Shown: positions 1 through 11,533, numbered from the stretch's first letter. The stretch is DNA of 64,000 nucleotides from AP-15 sp963750195 (GCA_963750195.1 CAVVPS010000016.1:310001-374000), one strand, 5' to 3'. Notes: generated from the sequence alone by a model not told the origin. Translations and numbers: made by a program.

Positions 1-1
1 C

Positions 2-742
2 ACGCCTGAGGAATACGCGGCCGGCCATTTCGCTGGGGCTCGCTCGGCGCCGGGCGGGCAGTTGGTGCAGGAGACCGACGCCCACATCGCGACGTGGAAC
101 GCGCGCGTTGTGCTGGTCGACGACGACGGCGTGCGAGCGACGATGACCGCTTCGTGGCTGAAGCAGATGGGCTGGAACGACGTGGCTGTACTGGCCGCTG
201 ATGCCTCGGGCGGCGACTGGACGAGCGGCCCATATACGCCTCGGATGCTTGGGCTTGATGCACCCACGGCCGTTATGAGCATTGCGCCTGCCACCTTGCG
301 CGATCGGCTCGCCGCCGGGCGCACGGTTGTCGTGGATCTCGACACGAGCCGGCGCTAAGCACAAGGCCACATCCCCGACAGCTGGTTCGCGATCCGATCG
401 CAGCTTCCCGACGTGCTCGCAAGATTGCCTCGCGCGGATGCGATCGTCCTAACATCGCCAGACGGCGCGCTGGCGCACTTGGCAGCCGCCGATCTCGCAG
501 GGTGCACGCCGGTGCCCGTGATGGTTCTGGCGGATGGCACCAAGGCGTGGGTCGCTGCCGGCCTGCCCGTCGAGACCGGCGCGACCCACATGGCAAGCGA
601 GGCTGAAGACGTCGTGCTGTCGGCGCGGGAACGCGGCCAAGGCCGCGAGGAGGCGATGCGCGAATACCTCGCTTGGGAAATCGACCTCGTCAACCAGATG
701 GCGACCGACGACGACCAGCGCTTCCGGGTGATTACGGCTTGA
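2..742 (+). pseudogene. Rhodanese-like domain protein, 5' partial, internal stop
   Basis: Reads from the window edge as a rhodanese-homology protein: an upstream module with EEYAAGHFAGA and a second module ending GTKAWVAAGLPVETG, the usual rhodanese C-terminal signature. A TAA at 356-358 interrupts one continuous frame: VVVDLDTSRR, stop, then AQGHIPDSW, which is the conserved GHIP element just after the first rhodanese motif. The position of the catalytic cysteine reads VLTSPDGALAHL in the second module and VLVDDDGVRATM in the first, so neither visible module has an active-site Cys. These are probably inactive or sensing modules of a multi-rhodanese protein. The stop may be a real nonsense mutation or a base error. 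Confidence 0.7.
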
Positions 743-776
743 GTTGCAAGCCTCGTTGATGTCGCCGCCGGCGGCG

Positions 777-1193
777 TCAAAGGGCGGCGAAGGCGTTCGC
801 GCCGATCTGCCCGAACTGCTCGTCCTGCGCCGGTGTGCCGCCGCTTTCGCCGACAGCGCCCAGCACCTCGCCGTCCGCACCGGTCAGCAGGATGCCGCCC
901 CACACAGCGGTGAAGCGGGGGTCGCCGAACCATGCGATGTCCCGCCGATCGTCGCCGAGCCCCATATCGAATAGTCGGTCCTTGATCGCTCTGGCGTTGT
1001 GCCGCCATTTTGTGGCCTTGTTAACGGCCATGCGCGCATTGAGCGGGCTGGCGCCATCCATGCGAGCGAAATAGACGAGCTCGCCGCCGCTGTCGCCAAC
1101 TGCGGCGGCGAAACGCAGGTTGCGACCGGACGCCGCGCCCAGGACCGCCTCGACCACCACGCGCGCTTCGTCGAGCCCCAGTTTCTTCGTCAT
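777..1193 (-). CDS. GlcG/HbpS family heme-binding-type protein
   Basis: A 138-residue protein of the GlcG/HbpS (DUF336) family: an N-terminal helix (LDEARVVVEAVLGAA), the central WGGILLTGADGEVLGAVG hairpin, and the SGGTPAQDEQ motif typical of the family. Members bind heme or small molecules and often accompany glycolate or diol utilisation genes, but no such partner is present here. The start at 1193 is chosen because an AGGAGGG ribosome-binding site precedes it; the open frame continues upstream without family similarity. It converges with the broken rhodanese gene. Exact ligand unknown. Confidence 0.8.
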   Translation of the reverse strand: MTKKLGLDEARVVVEAVLGAASGRNLRFAAAVGDSGGELVYFARMDGASPLNARMAVNKATKWRHNARAIKDRLFDMGLGDDRRDIAWFGDPRFTAVWGGILLTGADGEVLGAVGESGGTPAQDEQFGQIGANAFAAL

Positions 1194-1648
1194 CGTGCTC
1201 CCTCCTCTTTGCGGCCGCTCGCCTCGGGCACGAAGGCACGAAAACGGGTTCTCACCGCGGCGGCTGACGGTTGTTGTCACTTCGATCAGCTTGCACATGA
1301 CCCCATTGGTCACTAGCAGCAATCCCCGCGCGCATCCCACCCTCGGGCATTGTAGGCCCCGACGATGACCGCAATGGGGCATGAAGACCAGTTCCCGCCG
1401 CCAAGGCCGATCGGCCATTATGGGTTTCGAAAGCGGCCTTTTGGTGGTGATAATTAGGGTGCGTGGGCGTTTGGGTCAGGTTCTAAGGCCCTCGAGTTCC
1501 CTCTTCGTAACGTCGTAAGGGCGGCATTCTCTGGCTGATCCACTGGCTGACCGAGCGCATGTCAGCCGGCGATCAGCAGCGGCGTCGGCACGATGGCAAC
1601 GGTCGCGGTGTTGGTGGGATCGGAAATCGTCGTCGTCGATTTCGGTCA
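1194..1648. other. Intergenic, no gene recognised
   Basis: About 455 bases between the GlcG-like gene and the end of the integrase. Short frames exist but none has a recognisable product or a good ribosome-binding site. No tRNA end or attachment-site duplication was recognised next to the integrase. Confidence 0.5.
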
Positions 1649-3193
1649 TTACGGTGCCTGCCGGCCGCCAGCGTGGAGCGGTACGACCGCGCCCTGTGCC
1701 GACGGCGAGGTCGCGAATTTGGCCCAGGCGTCCATTAGCGCCCGCCGCTTCTGGAACAGGTCGCCGCGCCGGTAAGCGGCCTCGACTTTGTCGTCGACCT
1801 GGTGCGCCAATGCCATTTCCCTGACCTCGCTCGGGAAATTGGTGCGTTCGGCGCTCCAGTCGGAAAATGTTGATCTAAAGCCGTGAACGGTGAGATCGCC
1901 GCGCTCCATCCGACGCAGGGTCATCAACATGATCATATTGCTGACCGGCCGCGCGCGATTGGCGGGAAACACATAGGGCGTGGCCGGCAGCTTCTTAAGC
2001 ACGGCCAGGATCTCCAAAGCCGACGCCGACAACGGCACCCGGTGCTCACGGCCCGCCTTCATCCGCGCGGCCGGGATCGTCCACAGCTTGTCGGTGAGTG
2101 AGAATTCCGCCCATTGGGCTTTTAGGACCTCAGAGGTGCGCGCGGCGGTCAGGATACAGAACCGCAGCGCCAGCGCCCCGATCCCATCCTGCTGCGCGAG
2201 GTCGGTCATGAAGCTGGGCAGCTCGCCATAGCGCAGCGCGGGGTGGTTCTTGACCGGCGCCACCTTCGATTTTTTCGGGAGCAGGTTTTCGAGATGCCCT
2301 TTCCAGCGTGCCGGGTTTTCGCCGATGCGGTAGCCGCGGGTCGTCGCCCAGTCGAGCACGGCCTCGATGCGCCCACGCAACCGGCTCGCGGTTTCGGTCC
2401 GAGCCAGCCAAAGCGGCTCGCGATGACCGTCGCGGCCTTCGATGAGCTGTTCGAGGACCTTCATGACGAGCCCAGTATCGACCGTGGCAACCGGCAGCTT
2501 GCCAAAGATGGGGTAGACGTAGTTTTCGAGCGTCGCTGGCCACTGTGCCGCGTGCTTGGGGCTTTTCCAGCTTTTCTCGTGGGCGGCGATATAAGCCTCG
2601 GCGCTCTGCTGGAACGTCATCGCCGTGGCGCGCTCGGAGCTTCTGCGCGAGGCGGGCGGCCCGGCGCTCGTCGACCGGATCGATGCCGGTGCGCAGTTTG
2701 CGCTGGCAGTCGACCGCCAATTCGCGCGCCTCGGCGAGGCTGATCAGCGGAAACGGGCCGAGGCCGAAATCACGGGCGCGACCGTTGCGCTTGTAGCGAA
2801 ACACCCAGTTTTTTGAGGGCGGGTCCTTGTAGTCGAGATAGAGGTTGCCGCCATCGGCAAACCCCGAACCGTCAATGTTTCGATCTTGCGGTTGGCGAGC
2901 CGGTGCTGCTGGCGCGGTTGCCGCGGCGGCCTGGGGACCGGCTCCGGCGGGTTGAAGGCGGCAGCCAACTCGGCTTCCCACGTCGCGATCTGGAGGGCGA
3001 CGCGATGGCGGATGCGGGCTGGTATAGTTTCGTCCAACAGCCTCTCCGATAACAAAGCCAACCTTTCGGCCGGGGTTTGGATCTGGCGCCGCCGTAGAGC
3101 CCCCCGATCGGGGCCCACGACCGTTGCTGATGCGCTGTCCAATACTTCGACGGGTAAGGAAACCACCCCTTTAAGATGCGCTCTACTTGCCAT
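1649..3193 (-). pseudogene. P4-type tyrosine recombinase/integrase, two frameshifts
   Basis: Site-specific integrase assembled from three frame segments. The arm-binding N-domain (FADGGNLYLDYKD, FGLGPFPLISLAEAR, GIDPVDERRA) lies about 2625-2860 in a different frame from the core-binding and catalytic domains (1649-2625). A first shift sits near 2860 (after RKIETLTV) and a second near 2625 (before MTFQQSAEAYI); the first and last segments share a frame. All catalytic residues are visible: Arg in LTAARTSEVLKAQW, HGFRSTFSDW (HxxR), His in LAHQVDD and Tyr in VEAAYRRGD. Upstream, the first frame stays open to an ATG at 3193, giving about 110 unrecognised residues (LSERLLDETIPARIRHRV) before the integrase proper; these may be a separate small gene or an unusual N-terminal extension. 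Marks a past island insertion. Confidence 0.75.
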
Positions 3194-3409
3194 CGCCACA
3201 GTCTCAGTGCAGCCCAACTCTCGGACCATCCCCGGTGCGCCGTCTGACGGCGTTGGTGGAGATGGGTCGCGACAGACATGCTGAGAAAGGCACAGTAAGT
3301 CAAGCCTTTAGATGATGGCATGCGATGGCCGGAGACCGTTAAAAAACGGATGCCTCTTCCGCTCCGTACCATCCATCCCCGTCCATGGCTGACCCCCCGG
3401 TAAAAGCGA

Positions 3410-3600
3410 TGCCGGCGCCAATTCCCGTGAACCGGGAAAATAACCGGGAATCTCGTCGATTCAGCCTTTTGGCGCCCCGTCGGCCCCGAAAACGGGGCTG
3501 ATTCGTCAATGGCTTGCGGGCAAATTCCCGTCGCGGCATAACCGGAAATTTTTTGCCCCCGAACCGGGAATTGATTTTGCCTAACCGGGATTTACGGGAA
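3410..3600. repeat. Iterated CCGGGAA repeat region
   Basis: Within the gene-free stretch 3194-3882, the heptamer CCGGGAA or a close variant recurs at 3432, 3444, 3564 and 3584, with inverse AATTCCCG copies at 3419 and 3523. Short ORFs across it are low-complexity. Similar 'accgggaa' iterations occur near mobile elements in Bradyrhizobium-like genomes; that parallel is from memory. No gene is called in 3194-3882. Confidence 0.5.
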
Positions 3601-3882
3601 CTTCCACAGCGAGCCGGATGCCCGCCCCGCAGCGCCGGATTTCCGCCCATTGAATCACCGGGCATCCGATAAAGCCTCCAATCGTTCGCACCCGCCGGAC
3701 CAATAGCCGGAATCGGGTGCGATCATAGAACGGGTTCTTGGCGGCACCATGGCGATGCCGGTTGTAACCGCACGATCGACTGCTTTCGCGCGCGACGGGG
3801 CCCATACTTGTGCATAGTTTGTGCCCGCAAGATTTATCGCTTTGCGGGCTGCGTCGCGGGTTCTGCGCTGAAGAGCGTCCGC

Positions 3883-4863
3883 TCACTGCGCAACGGTCAA
3901 AGCGGCCGGTATCTTGATCCCGATCTCGCGATAATAGCGCACCGCACCGGGATGATAGGGGATGAAGGTGTTGCGGTTCAAATTTGCTACCACGCTGTCC
4001 CGCGCGGCGGGGATCGCCTTCACCATGCGGTCGTGATTAGCGTAAAAGGCTTTGACGATCGCATAGACCAAGTCGTCCTGGAGGTCCTTGCTGACCACGC
4101 CCAAATTGTACAGGCCGATCGTCTTATAGTCGATCTTCAGCGAGGGATAGGTCCGCGCCGACACCACCGATGCAGAGAGTTCGGGCATCGCCTTGCGCAG
4201 CTTGGCCATTTCGACGACGCTGAGCGGAACGAAGCGGATTTCCCCGGTCCGGTCGAGTTCGGCAACGACAGGAAACGGGACCCCGGCCGCGCCGACAAGA
4301 GCATCGAGAAGGCCGGAGTGCAGCTGTGCGCTGAGGGTGTTCCAGGCGCCAAAGCGTACGGCCGGGGAGATCCCGAGCGTGTCAAAGATCTTTTGTGCAT
4401 ACGTTCCTGCAGTACCGCCCTGGGGGCCCGCGCCGACCCGCTTGTCGGCCATGTCTCGCAGAGAGCCAATCCCGGAGCTTTTCGCTGCCAAAAACTGCAG
4501 CGGGGTGTCGTACATCGGGAACAGCGCGCGCATCGAGCGCAGCTTTTTGCCGTGGGTCCAGGCGCCGCTTCCGTTCCACGCTTGAAGGGCGGTGCCGGTG
4601 GTGACAAAGCCGAGCTGTGCGTCGCCGCTATCGATCAGCAGGATGTTTTGATCCGTGCCCTGCGTGGCCCGCGCCTCCACCGGTAGGCCGAGCGCCACGG
4701 TGAGGATGGCTGCCAGAGCCTTGCCGTACACCAGATAGACGCCGCCGGGCGAGGCCGTGGCGATAGTCAGCGAAGCCGGCCGGCTCGGCGGGGCGCTCAA
4801 CAACGGTGACGTCCACCCGGTCGCAACGGCCAGCCATATGGCCGTCCACGCTGCAATCCGCAT
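3883..4863 (-). CDS. TAXI family TRAP transporter solute-binding protein
   Basis: A 326-residue periplasmic binding protein of the TAXI branch of TRAP transporters: N-terminal signal peptide (AAWTAIWLAVATGWTSPLLS), then LTIATASPGGVYLVYGKALA, AQLGFVTTGTAL, VGAGPQGGTAGTYA and the C-terminal LNRNTFIPYHPGAVRYYREIG block usual in the family. It should capture a carboxylate-type solute for a fused 4TM-12TM permease, but none lies nearby, so it is an orphan. Starting 12 bases upstream, in the same orientation, is the tail of a second TAXI gene. Substrate cannot be read from sequence. Confidence 0.88.
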   Translation of the reverse strand: MRIAAWTAIWLAVATGWTSPLLSAPPSRPASLTIATASPGGVYLVYGKALAAILTVALGLPVEARATQGTDQNILLIDSGDAQLGFVTTGTALQAWNGSGAWTHGKKLRSMRALFPMYDTPLQFLAAKSSGIGSLRDMADKRVGAGPQGGTAGTYAQKIFDTLGISPAVRFGAWNTLSAQLHSGLLDALVGAAGVPFPVVAELDRTGEIRFVPLSVVEMAKLRKAMPELSASVVSARTYPSLKIDYKTIGLYNLGVVSKDLQDDLVYAIVKAFYANHDRMVKAIPAARDSVVANLNRNTFIPYHPGAVRYYREIGIKIPAALTVAQ

Positions 4864-4874
4864 TCCGGCTCTCC

Positions 4875-4985
4875 CTATCTCCGTTCACTGAAGCGGGGCG
4901 GGCTGACCCCGATCTCGCGGAAATAACGCATGGCACCGGAGCGGCTGGAATGAAAGTGGTGCGGTTCAACCTCGCCGTCACGCCC
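4875..4985 (-). pseudogene. C-terminal remnant of a second TAXI binding protein
   Basis: Directly upstream of the intact TAXI gene, same strand, the sequence encodes LNRTTFIP and, after a one-base shift, SGAMRYFREIGVSPPRF then TAG at 4877-4875. This matches the last ~30 residues of the neighbouring protein (LNRNTFIPYHPGAVRYYREIG). It is a decayed tandem paralogue whose front has been lost; sequence from another binding-protein gene starts about 50 bases further up. Confidence 0.7.
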
Positions 4986-5927
4986 TACCGCGCCGAGGGG
5001 CCGGCCTTAACCGCCACCAAGTCATGTTTGAATGATCCCCTCAGGCCTGCTGGATCGGGTATTTCGCAAAGATCGCCTCGACCCGCTTGAACGCCTTGTC
5101 GATCGCCGCTTCCGGCGCCATCCCCTCTTTCATGACATCGAACTCGGCGACGCTGAAGAGATGCTCGGAATTGACTTGGGCAATGGCGGGGTTGAACACC
5201 TCGTGGATCGGCAACGTCGGACCCAGGAGCGCCAGCTCGGTGTAAGCTTGGCGGTGCGGGTCCTCCTTGAGCCAGAACGGGTCGCTCTTGGCGATCTCGG
5301 GCACCGGGATCATCCAGCGGCCGAGCCCGCCTTTCAGGTACTCGTTCAGCACCCTCGGCTGGACTGCGTATTTGATGAATTCCTTGGCCACCGCGACGTT
5401 TTTCGCTCCCTTCGGGATCACAGGACCATTGAGCGAGACTTGGCTCGGCAGCTGCTTGCCGTCATTGTCCTGGGGCAAGCCATGGGTCATGATGTCCTCG
5501 TATAGCTCTTTCTTGTCATAGACGGCGATCTCGGTCGAGATCGTGCCGTCGAAATCCATCACCATCAGCTTGGAGTGAAAGGCGTTGTTGTCGTCGGCGT
5601 CGTTCCAGTTGATGCAGCTCGACGGCACATAGCCGTCCTTGAAGGGGGTGGTCAGCCGCTCGATCGCCTTCACCGCAGCCGTGCGTACTTGCGGATCATT
5701 GGTGTGGAGCTTGCCATCCGGGGTGACCAGGTCCTTGCCGCCATAGGCGATCAGGAACGCGTTGAAGATGTTGATGGGATCGTTGCCGTTGGCGGTCAGC
5801 TGGTAGCCGTAGGCATGGATGTTGCGCATCCCCTGTGCCCGCAACTTGTCCTGCACCGGCTTGAAGAAATCGAGAAAGGCATCCCAGGTGTTCGGAATAT
5901 CGGAGATGTTGTAGCCCGCCTTCTCGA

Positions 5928-7022
5928 CTAGTGGTCTGACGCGATCGCTTGGTGCCCACGATTGACCTTTTCGATAATGCGATCGGGGTCGGCGGTCCAG
6001 ACAAACGGTTTGGATTTGCGGTTATGCTCGCCGAGATAGCGGTTGATCGCAGCTTGCAGGTCGACGAGCGAATGGAAGACACCGCGCTGTAAGCGCCGGC
6101 GGGTCAGCGTGGCAAAAAAGCCTTCGACCGCATTAGCCCAGGAGCACGAGGTGGGGGTGAAATGGAACACCCACCTGGGATGCCGCGCGAGCCAGGCGCG
6201 CACTTTGGGATGCTTGTGGGCGGCATAATTGTCGAGGATCGCGTGGATCAGCTTGCCGGCCGGGACCGCCGCTTCGATCCGGTTGAGGAAACGGATGAAT
6301 TCCTGATGGCGATGGCGCGCCATGCACTGGCCGATGACGGTGCCGTCGAAGACATTGAGCGCCGCGAACAGCGTGGTCGTGCCGTTGCGGATGTAATCAT
6401 GGGTCATCGTTCCGGCCCGGCCCTTCTTGATCGGCAGGCCCGGCTGGGTGCGGTCGAGGGCCTGGATCTGGCTCTTCTCGTCGACCGAGAGCACCAGGCT
6501 GTGCGCCGGCGGGTCGAGATAGAGCCCGACCACATCGCGCAATTTGGCGGCAAACGCCGGGTCCTGCGACAGCTTGAAGCGCCGCACCCGGTGCGGCTGC
6601 AGACCGTGCGCCGCCCAGATGCGCTGCACCGAGCGCAGCGAGATGCCGCTCGCTGCCGCCATCGCCCGGCCGGTCCAATGGGTTGTCTCGCCCGGCGGCT
6701 CCGCCAGGGTCAGCGCGACGACATCGTCGACCCGCGCTGACGGCAATGGCGGCAGACCGGGTTTTCGCGTCTTGTCGTGCAGCAGGCCGGCCACGCCCTC
6801 GTGCATGAACCGCTCTTGCCAGCGCCACACACAGGGCTTCGAAACCCCGGCGCGGCGCATGATTTCGGCGGTGCCGCAGCCCTCGCCCGTGGCCAGAATG
6901 ATCCGCGCCCGCCACACATGCTTTTGCCGGCTGTTGCGATCCGCTACCACCGCGGCCAGTCGTTCGCGGTCGGCGGCACTCACCTCGATATCGATCCCCT
7001 CGCGCATCGCGCATGATCGCAC
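5928..7022 (-). CDS. IS630 family transposase
   Basis: A 364-residue transposase with an N-terminal helix-turn-helix (GTAEIMRRAGVSKPCVWRWQ), a second DNA-binding segment, and a DDE domain. The acidic triad is visible in LVLSVDEKSQIQALDR, HAILDNYAAHKHPKV and SWANAVEGFFATL. Full length and free of frameshifts, so probably functional. The stop codon TAG is formed by the duplicated target TA plus the first flanking base. Confidence 0.93.
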   Translation of the reverse strand: MRSCAMREGIDIEVSAADRERLAAVVADRNSRQKHVWRARIILATGEGCGTAEIMRRAGVSKPCVWRWQERFMHEGVAGLLHDKTRKPGLPPLPSARVDDVVALTLAEPPGETTHWTGRAMAAASGISLRSVQRIWAAHGLQPHRVRRFKLSQDPAFAAKLRDVVGLYLDPPAHSLVLSVDEKSQIQALDRTQPGLPIKKGRAGTMTHDYIRNGTTTLFAALNVFDGTVIGQCMARHRHQEFIRFLNRIEAAVPAGKLIHAILDNYAAHKHPKVRAWLARHPRWVFHFTPTSCSWANAVEGFFATLTRRRLQRGVFHSLVDLQAAINRYLGEHNRKSKPFVWTADPDRIIEKVNRGHQAIASDH

Positions 7023-7063
7023 AGATCCAGTCCTTATGGAATCCTATGATTGCGTCGTACCAC
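5931..7063 (-). mobile_element. IS630 family insertion sequence, complete
   Basis: 1133-bp element flanked by a duplicated TA (5929-5930 and 7064-7065). Terminal inverted repeats are imperfect: the left end begins GTGGTCTGACGCGATCGC, and the right end read inward begins GTGGTACGACGCAATCAT. Rejoining the flanks gives CTAG as the original target, the tetranucleotide reported as preferred for IS630. It carries one transposase gene reading right to left, whose stop codon overlaps the left target duplication. It disrupts an ABC binding-protein gene. Confidence 0.92.
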
Positions 7064-7549
7064 TAGCGACCGCCAGATATGGAACGGAATCCCGTTGATC
7101 TTCATTGGCGCCATGTAATAGCCACGTTGTTTCGTGGCGTTGTTGTAGAGAAAGCAGGAATCGATGGCGACCGAGCCAAAATCCGTTTTCTGCGTCTCGA
7201 CAATGTCGCCGACATCGACGAGCTTGTCGTCCCAGGCGTTCAACGGGGCAAACTCGCGATCGTAGACCTCCATCACATCCGGAACCACACCGCTCGTGAT
7301 CGCCGAGACTTCCTTCTGGTGCAGCGCCGCGAATGGAATGATGCTGTAATCGATCTTGTTGCCGCTCGCCTTCTCGTAATCGGCGACCATCTTCTTGAAA
7401 GCGGCATCTTCTTCCTTGGCGAAGCCCTGTTGGAACCACACTTCTGCGGTCGTGGCCGCGGCGTTGGCGATGTGGGGCCGCGCCAATGACCCGGCCGCGC
7501 CAAGCGCAAGAGAGCCGCGAAGCAGCGAACGCCGCGTCAGAATGGCCAT

Positions 7550-7953
7550 TCCGGTCTCCTCCCGGCTCGCGACTGCAGCCTATTGAGGGCAAAATTCGCT
7601 TAAGGTAAGCTGACATACCATAGTGCGGCGACCCGAGGACAAAATTATCATCGGCAACTGTCATGGCACATTCGAATGGCCCCTTTCAGGCTGGCTCGAT
7701 CTCGACATTTCGGGAGGATCTTCGGAAAAGGCGCACCTCTGGAGATCCCGACCGCCGCGATTATGACGCTCGTCAGCGAAGATGTCGGCTGGCTCTGACG
7801 AAATCGCGGCTCGTCTCCCGACCTGCTTGTTCCACATGCGTTCGGCGGCCAAAGTATATGGGTCTCGCCTGGGCGGCGTTCGGTTTCAGATCCGCTCCAT
7901 CCCGGAGCCCGACAAACATGGCCACAATATTGGCTGGGTGATGTAGGGCTGGC
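7550..7953. other. Intergenic between divergent genes, no gene recognised
   Basis: About 400 bases separating the divergent split binding-protein gene and the histidine kinase gene. It should contain both promoters, but no convincing -35/-10 pair, operator palindrome or RNA motif was recognised. Confidence 0.4.
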
Positions 7954-10620
<2,667 letters not shown>

Positions 10621-10642
10621 GGTCAAGGAAGACGCACATCTC

Positions 10643-10905
10643 TCATCGTCATGGCCGGACTAGTTCCACGGCTGTCCGGTTCAGGAAAAGTGGTTGCGAA
10701 GTCTCCGCCGGACCTCAACCCTCGGTCGTCATGCCCGTGCTTGTCACGGGTATCCACGTCTTCCGGCGCCGGGGCTGGGTCCGTGGATGGCCGGAACAAG
10801 TCCGGCCATGACGATCTTTGGTTGTACCGCCGATACGTCCGTATCGCATTCTCCACTCTACGAAGCTAAACCGGAGAGCCGTGGGCTTGTTCCGGCCATC
10901 CACGT
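10643..10905. repeat. Left repeat doublet of a GIY-YIG-associated unit
   Basis: A 42-base unit A (10643-10684, starting TCATCGTCATGGCCG and ending CACGGCTGTCCGGTTCAG) and an inverted related unit C (10867-10905, CCGTGGGCTTGTTCCGGCCA) enclose a long imperfect palindrome, B, with arms 10727-10758 and 10782-10813. The same organisation recurs on the other side of the GIY-YIG gene. Short ORFs here (MAGTSP, DGRNKSGHD types) are repeat translations, not genes. Confidence 0.75.
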
Positions 10906-10936
10906 AAACCGAGCGAGCAAGCACAGACGACAACCA

Positions 10937-11287
10937 TTGACCGACGGAGGCTGGGTTTACATCATGACCAACCGACCGAACGGGACGCTGTACACCGGCG
11001 TTACCAACGATCTCGTGCGGCGTGTGTGGGAACATCGAGAGGGCGTGGCCGACGGTTTCACAAGGCGCTACAACTTAAAGAGCTTGGTGTACTTCGAGCG
11101 GCACGAAACGATCGCCGCGGCGATCCAACGGGAACACAACATCAAGCACTGGCCTCGTCGGTGGAAGGCCCGGCTTATTCTCGCAGCTAACCCCGAATGG
11201 AATGACCTCTACGACGGGATAGCAGGTCACGTGGATGGCCGGGACAGGCCCACGGCTGTCCGGTTCAACGAACTCTACAACAAATGA
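10937..11287 (+). CDS. GIY-YIG domain nuclease-like protein
   Basis: Single-domain GIY-YIG protein, about 116 residues from the TTG at 10937. It carries the GIY-YIG strand as WVYIMTN then GTLYTGVTNDL, the catalytic-region Arg in RRVWEHREG, then FTRRYNLKSLVYFERHET and AAIQREHNIKHWPRRWK with the acidic/Lys residues usual in the YhbQ/UPF0213-like group. TTG 10937 is preferred because family members start just before this strand; ATG 10964 would remove the first motif, and longer starts read into repeat sequence. The last ~20 codons are supplied by repeat unit D. It sits between a sensor kinase and its likely regulator, inside paired inverted repeats. Confidence 0.78.
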   Translation: MTDGGWVYIMTNRPNGTLYTGVTNDLVRRVWEHREGVADGFTRRYNLKSLVYFERHETIAAAIQREHNIKHWPRRWKARLILAANPEWNDLYDGIAGHVDGRDRPTAVRFNELYNK

Positions 11288-11533
11288 TCGTTAATTGCTC
11301 GAAAACCTACAACTCAAACTCCGCTTTGCCCGGACTTGTTCCGGGCATCCACGTCTTGGAGGCCGAGACAGCCGCCCCCAAGGAAGGCGTGGATGCCCAC
11401 GGAACCAAGTCCGTGGGCTGAAGGCCCACGGGTCAAGCCCGGCCACAGCGATCTAAGGCTGTATTGGAGCGCGTTCCTGCATCCGAATTTGCTGAACCGG
11501 ACAGCCGTGGACTCGACTCGGCCATGACGATGA
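11228..11533. repeat. Right repeat doublet of the GIY-YIG-associated unit
   Basis: Unit D (11228-11270) has the same orientation and core as unit A (CCCACGGCTGTCCGGTTCA); unit F (11492-11533) is inverted and matches A at 35 of 42 bases (identical outer 15 and 20, different central 7). Between them is palindrome E, with arms 11328-11353 and 11388-11418, related to B. D is also the inverse of C, so the order is A> B C< gene D> E F<. F ends 24 bases before the response regulator start. Confidence 0.75.

Larger units (their letters stand above)
5041..7549 (-). pseudogene. ABC transporter extracellular solute-binding protein, split by IS630
   Basis: Type 1 (sugar/polyol class) solute-binding protein in two parts. 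The N-terminal half (7066-7549) has a Tat-like signal (RRSLLRGSLALGAAG ending IANAAA) and AEVWFQQGFAKEEDAAFKKM; the C-terminal half (5041-5928) carries WNDADDNNAFHSKLMVM, VIPKGAKNVAVAKEFIKYAV and GGLGRWMIPV. The IS630 element plus one TA copy separates ...PFHIWRSL from VEKAGYNISDIPNTW; removing it restores one uninterrupted frame of about 460 residues, normal for the family. The start at 7549 has a GGGAGGAG site. No permease or ATPase genes adjoin. The left fragment now ends in RRNHRIP encoded by the IS. Confidence 0.88.

Noticed and set aside
3420..3600. CRISPR-like array from the repeated CCGGGAA motif
   Set aside because: Repeats are only 7 bases, irregularly spaced and in both orientations; no cas genes.
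10623..11035. Several 64-106 codon ORFs around the GIY-YIG gene
   Set aside because: They are translations of the palindromic repeats (DGRNKSGHD, GLVPRLSG types), a common source of false genes.
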